Part shown: piece by piece, positions 31,059 through 33,359 of the stretch
How positions within the stretch are numbered: the stretch's first letter is position 1
How the letters are laid out: the number at the start of each line of letters is the position of its first letter
Origin: Byssovorax sp.
GTDB lineage: Bacteria; Myxococcota_A; Polyangia; Polyangiales; Polyangiaceae
DNA length: 33,359 bases
Direction: 5' to 3'
Assembly: GCA_025362495.1 (NCBI GenBank)
Contig: JANYGI010000093.1
Location: 1-33,359, forward strand
Position numbers and translations under genes: made by a program
Notes under the pieces: model-generated
Told to the model about the DNA's origin: nothing
What the model saw: the letters and a program-made list of their open reading frames with translations, nothing else
The model's database searches: none

Positions 31059-31855
31059 CGCCCACCGCCCCCACCAAGGCGCGCTCGACGCGCGAGCTGC
31101 TGCTCCAGGATCTCGCGCGCGGGACGAGCGATCTCCCGGCGCTGGCGCAGGGCGCGGCCGAGGCGCTGCGGCTCGCCCAGAACCCCGCCGTCGATTTCGC
31201 GGCAGTAGCCGCTGTCGCGGAAGCCGATCCGCCGCTGGCTGCGCGGCTGCTCTCGGTGGCCAACTCGGCCGTGTACGGCGGCCGCACGCCGCTGAGCTCG
31301 GTCAAGCGCGCGCTCGATCGCCTCGGCCTCCAGACGACGCGCGACGTGCTCTACCAGGCCGCGTACGCGTCGATGCTCGTCAAGGTGCCGCGCTACCGCG
31401 CCCTCGTCGAGGCGAGCTTCCACCACGGCGTGCGCACCGCGAAGCTCTCGCGCGTGCTCGCGAAGGAGCGGGGCCTCGACGAAGACGTCGCGTTCCTCTC
31501 GGGGCTGCTCCACGACGTCGGACGGCCGCGCTGCTGGAAGCTCGTGGCGACGCGCGCGGCGGCGGAGAAAGACGATCCCGACGCGCTGGCGGCCGTCGAC
31601 GAGCTGCACGGTCGCGCCGGCGGCGAGCTCGCGGCGGCGTGGCGCCTGCCGCCCGAGGTCATCGACGTCTGCCACGCGCACCACCAGCCGGAGGGCCGCG
31701 CCTTCCCGCTGCTGATCGGCGCCGCCGACGCGCTGGCCCACCACCTCGAGACGCGCGGCTCGAGCGACGAGGCGCGGGCCGCGCTCACGGCGGCCGGCCT
31801 CGCCGCCGACCGCCTCGAGTGGCTGGTCTCGAAGATCCAGCTCACCTCGCCGTGA
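31055..31855 (+). CDS. HDOD-domain signalling protein
   Basis: A 266-residue cytoplasmic protein made almost entirely of an HDOD domain. Family features are LPALAQGAAEALRLAQNP, PPLAARLLSVANSAVYGG (the usual 'La.klLrlaNSa.y'), VKRALDRLGLQTTRDVLYQ, HHGVRTAKLSRVLA, FLSGLLHDVGR and LPPEVIDVCHAHHQP. Unlike many HDOD proteins it keeps HD-like residues (the HHG, LLHDVG and HAHH positions), so metal binding or residual phosphohydrolase activity is conceivable. HDOD proteins usually relay regulatory signals with c-di-GMP or two-component partners, which fits its coupling to the REC-GGDEF gene. The start is ATG 31055, overlapping the upstream stop codon. Two hairpins follow its stop. Confidence 0.9.
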   Translation: MTPTAPTKARSTRELLLQDLARGTSDLPALAQGAAEALRLAQNPAVDFAAVAAVAEADPPLAARLLSVANSAVYGGRTPLSSVKRALDRLGLQTTRDVLYQAAYASMLVKVPRYRALVEASFHHGVRTAKLSRVLAKERGLDEDVAFLSGLLHDVGRPRCWKLVATRAAAEKDDPDALAAVDELHGRAGGELAAAWRLPPEVIDVCHAHHQPEGRAFPLLIGAADALAHHLETRGSSDEARAALTAAGLAADRLEWLVSKIQLTSP

Positions 31856-31857
31856 GC

Positions 31858-31880
31858 GGCTGACCGTCTCTCGGTCAGCC
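31858..31880 (+). terminator. Perfect 9-bp stem-loop just after the HDOD gene
   Basis: GGCTGACCG, a TCTCT loop, then CGGTCAGCC: a perfect 9-bp stem with a 5-base loop, 2 bases after the HDOD stop codon. No T run follows directly. It may act with the second hairpin at 31899-31924, or stabilise the mRNA 3' end. Confidence 0.55.
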
Positions 31881-31898
31881 TCGAAGTGGGGGTGGGGT

Positions 31899-31924
31899 GG
31901 GGCCCCTCGGGGTGCCCCTTTTTT
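31899..31924 (+). terminator. Probable rho-independent terminator of the GGDEF-HDOD operon
   Basis: GGGGC (31899-31903) and GCCCC (31914-31918) form a stem with further inner C/G pairing, followed at once by six T residues (31919-31924). It lies about 45 bases downstream of the HDOD stop. This is the only T-tract hairpin I found in the window. Confidence 0.6.
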
Positions 31925-31978
31925 GAATCTCTCTAAGTACAAGTAAAGATTCACGAAACCGACGTTTCTACGTTCCCT
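31925..31978. other. A+T-richer junction with inverted repeats, candidate attachment region
   Basis: Base composition changes sharply after the terminator. GAATCT (31925-31930) is repeated inverted as AGATTC (31947-31952). GAAAC, CGAC, GTTTC forms a second dyad at 31955-31968. The stretch lies between the end of the resident HDOD operon and the 3' end of an island-type integrase, where att core and arm sites are normally found. No tRNA gene is present here. The matching right-hand site would be outside the window. Confidence 0.35.
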
Positions 31979-33268
31979 TCATTCCGCCGCGATTGGCTCC
32001 GTTTCCAGCGTGTTACCACGCTGGCGGGCCCGCTCCAGCGCCCTCGACCGCAGCAACCACCCGCGTGCCTTGCTCTTCTTGACGCGTTGCGCCGCCGCCC
32101 GCGACTGCTCGGGGACCAGCTTCGCGTCCCGTTGCTCTTGCCCCGCTTCGTGCGCGCGGCCGAGGACCCCGACCGCCACCCCCTTGTCCGCGTTGAGGAC
32201 CTCGGCATACTTCTGCGTCGTTGCCAAGTCCTCATGTCCAGCCAACGCGCTGACGACATGCACAGGCACGTGACCGTTCAGGAGCGCGGTCACGAAGTAG
32301 GCCCGGAGAGCATGCAGGCGATGGCGCGGAAGTTTGCACCTCCGAAACGTCGCTTGCAGCATCGCCCAGATCCCATCCTGGCCCCAGGGCTTCCGCCAAC
32401 TCGACAGTGCCGCCTCTTGATCACGCGGGCGCGTGTCGACGCCGGTCGCGAGAAGCGCTGCCCTCAGTTGCGGAGACAGGGGCACGATGCGCTCCTTCCT
32501 CCCCTTGGTCGATCCCGTCACCTCGCGGTAGCGGGACAGACGCACGATGAGGCGATTGCGATCGAAGTCGACATCGCTACACCGAAGGGCGCGGATCTCG
32601 CCCCTTCTCAATCCCCCATGAGCCGCGAGCAGCATCGTCGCGCGGTGTTCATCACACGTTGTAGCGTCGATGCACGTTGCGACATCGACGACACTCGGGG
32701 CGACAGGCACGCGCTTGATGCGTTTCGGAAGGGCCAGAAGAAGCGGCGGCTTCTCGAGGATCTTCGCTTCGAGTGCAAACCGCACCACACTGCGCAACGC
32801 GAGAAACGTGTTGGCTCGCGTCGAGACCTTCGAGCCTCGCTCCAGCATGGCGACGTCGATCTCACGCGACTTCGACACTTCGATCGCCTCCGACATCACC
32901 AGATGTCCGAGATGAGGAAGCAGACACGATCGCAACTTGCTCTCGTAACTATCTCGCGTCGAGTATTCGAGCGCGGACGGCGCGTATTCGGCAAGATACC
33001 GCTTCGCTACGTCCGCGAACGTGGGCTCGGGAGGCGGCTTGATCTCCGCTGCCTTGGCTCGGAGCGGGACGCCGTTCTTATCGACGATGATCTCCGGATC
33101 CCCGAACAGCGTTGCTCCGAGCTTCCGGCCCGCTTCTTCCGTCTGCGCCGCCGCCATGATCTGCACGGCGGCATCGCGACGGTACCGCCCCTCGGTTCCG
33201 TCAGGTTTCGTGAATGAAAAGTCAATGACCAGGAACCGCTTACCGCGCCGATTCGTCTTGCGTACCAT
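31979..33268 (-). CDS. Phage/genomic-island-type tyrosine integrase
   Basis: A 429-residue site-specific recombinase. An arm-binding-like N terminus (about 1-70, basic with strands FLVIDFSFTKPDG) is followed by a core-binding domain (about 80-175) and a catalytic domain (about 190-365). Catalytic residues are R221 (GGLRRGEIRAL), K255 or K258 in STKGRKER as likely Lys, H319 and R322 (RLHALRAYF), H345 (AGHEDL) and nucleophile Y354 (TTQKYAEV). A basic C-terminal tail follows. Third codon positions use A and T noticeably more than in neighbouring genes, and the gene adjoins an A+T-richer junction, both signs of transfer. The start is ATG 33268 with GAGAAGGAAG upstream (33276-33285). The element it moves should extend to the right, beyond the window. 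Confidence 0.92.
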   Translation of the reverse strand: MVRKTNRRGKRFLVIDFSFTKPDGTEGRYRRDAAVQIMAAAQTEEAGRKLGATLFGDPEIIVDKNGVPLRAKAAEIKPPPEPTFADVAKRYLAEYAPSALEYSTRDSYESKLRSCLLPHLGHLVMSEAIEVSKSREIDVAMLERGSKVSTRANTFLALRSVVRFALEAKILEKPPLLLALPKRIKRVPVAPSVVDVATCIDATTCDEHRATMLLAAHGGLRRGEIRALRCSDVDFDRNRLIVRLSRYREVTGSTKGRKERIVPLSPQLRAALLATGVDTRPRDQEAALSSWRKPWGQDGIWAMLQATFRRCKLPRHRLHALRAYFVTALLNGHVPVHVVSALAGHEDLATTQKYAEVLNADKGVAVGVLGRAHEAGQEQRDAKLVPEQSRAAAQRVKKSKARGWLLRSRALERARQRGNTLETEPIAAE

Positions 33269-33359
33269 GATTGAGCTTCCTTCTCATGGCGCGCGCTTTC
33301 GCAAGACGGAGCCTATCACACGAGGTCCGCGCGCCGCAACTGTGTCTGTTCTTGAGAAT
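33269..33359 (-). promoter_or_regulatory. 5' flank of the island integrase
   Basis: These 91 bases contain the integrase ribosome site (GAGAAGGAAG at 33276-33285) and probably its promoter. Reading toward the integrase, TTGCGG followed about 16 bases later by GATAGG is the best -35/-10-like pair, but the match is weak. No complete further gene is visible before the window ends. Confidence 0.3.

Noticed and set aside
31860-31978. A tRNA gene as target of the right-hand integrase
   Set aside because: I looked for a T-loop GTTCRA and acceptor pairing and found none. The hairpins there are better read as terminators.
238-33268. The two recombinase genes as the two ends of one 33-kb mobile element
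   Set aside because: They belong to different recombinase classes, are about 31 kb apart, and the genes between them have uniform resident-type codon use. No shared terminal repeats were seen.

Overview
The window looks like chromosomal DNA from a myxobacterium of the Sorangium/Polyangium type. Supporting signs are the very high G+C content with G/C-rich third codon positions, and many lipoproteins with Ala/Ser/Gly/Pro linkers. There is also a myxobacterial-type sigma-70 factor next to a zinc-finger Ser/Thr kinase with TPR repeats, a transmembrane WD40 protein, a tripartite hybrid histidine kinase and a GGDEF response regulator. No rRNA, tRNA or CRISPR array is visible. I recognise 23 protein genes, nearly all complete.

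Layout. Bases 238-1290 (-) encode an integron-type tyrosine recombinase (IntI family) with no recognisable attC array. It is followed by an unknown protein (1457-2224, +), a 42-bp tandem repeat (2229-2438) and a short GspE/PilB-type ATPase (2476-3657, +). A minus-strand run follows, in transcription order: oligopeptidase A (10761-8698), Hsp33 (8686-7805), a Cys-rich lipoprotein (7753-6908), a small basic protein (6645-6265) and a soluble hybrid histidine kinase (6075-3664). Next come a disordered hypothetical protein (10975-11445, +), a lipoprotein esterase (12751-11456, -), a Nudix hydrolase (12853-13536, +) and an M13 peptidase lipoprotein (15772-13541, -).

Bases 15948-17512 (-) hold a PhnD-like periplasmic binding protein followed by a TPR lipoprotein that resembles TRAP TatT components. 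An MMPL/RND exporter (17725-20022, +) diverges from them. Bases 20032-25167 form what looks like one signalling locus: a sigma factor and a propeller-like lipoprotein in one minus-strand operon, divergent from a kinase that carries an anti-sigma-type zinc finger at its N terminus and TPRs after its membrane segment. A membrane protein with 16 WD40 repeats (27886-25229, -) follows. Then come two translationally coupled envelope genes (29949-28007, -) and two translationally coupled genes for c-di-GMP/HDOD signalling (30084-31855, +).

After the HDOD gene there are two hairpins, one with a T tract. An A+T-richer stretch with inverted repeats follows, and then a phage/island-type integrase (33268-31979, -) with visibly different codon use. 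This is probably the left edge of an integrated element that continues past the right end of the window. The genes in between look like ordinary resident chromosome concerned with proteolysis, envelope function and signalling. The most system-like groups are the sigma/zinc-finger-kinase/lipoprotein locus and the binding-protein/TatT-like/MMPL group. All functions are inferred from sequence motifs only.
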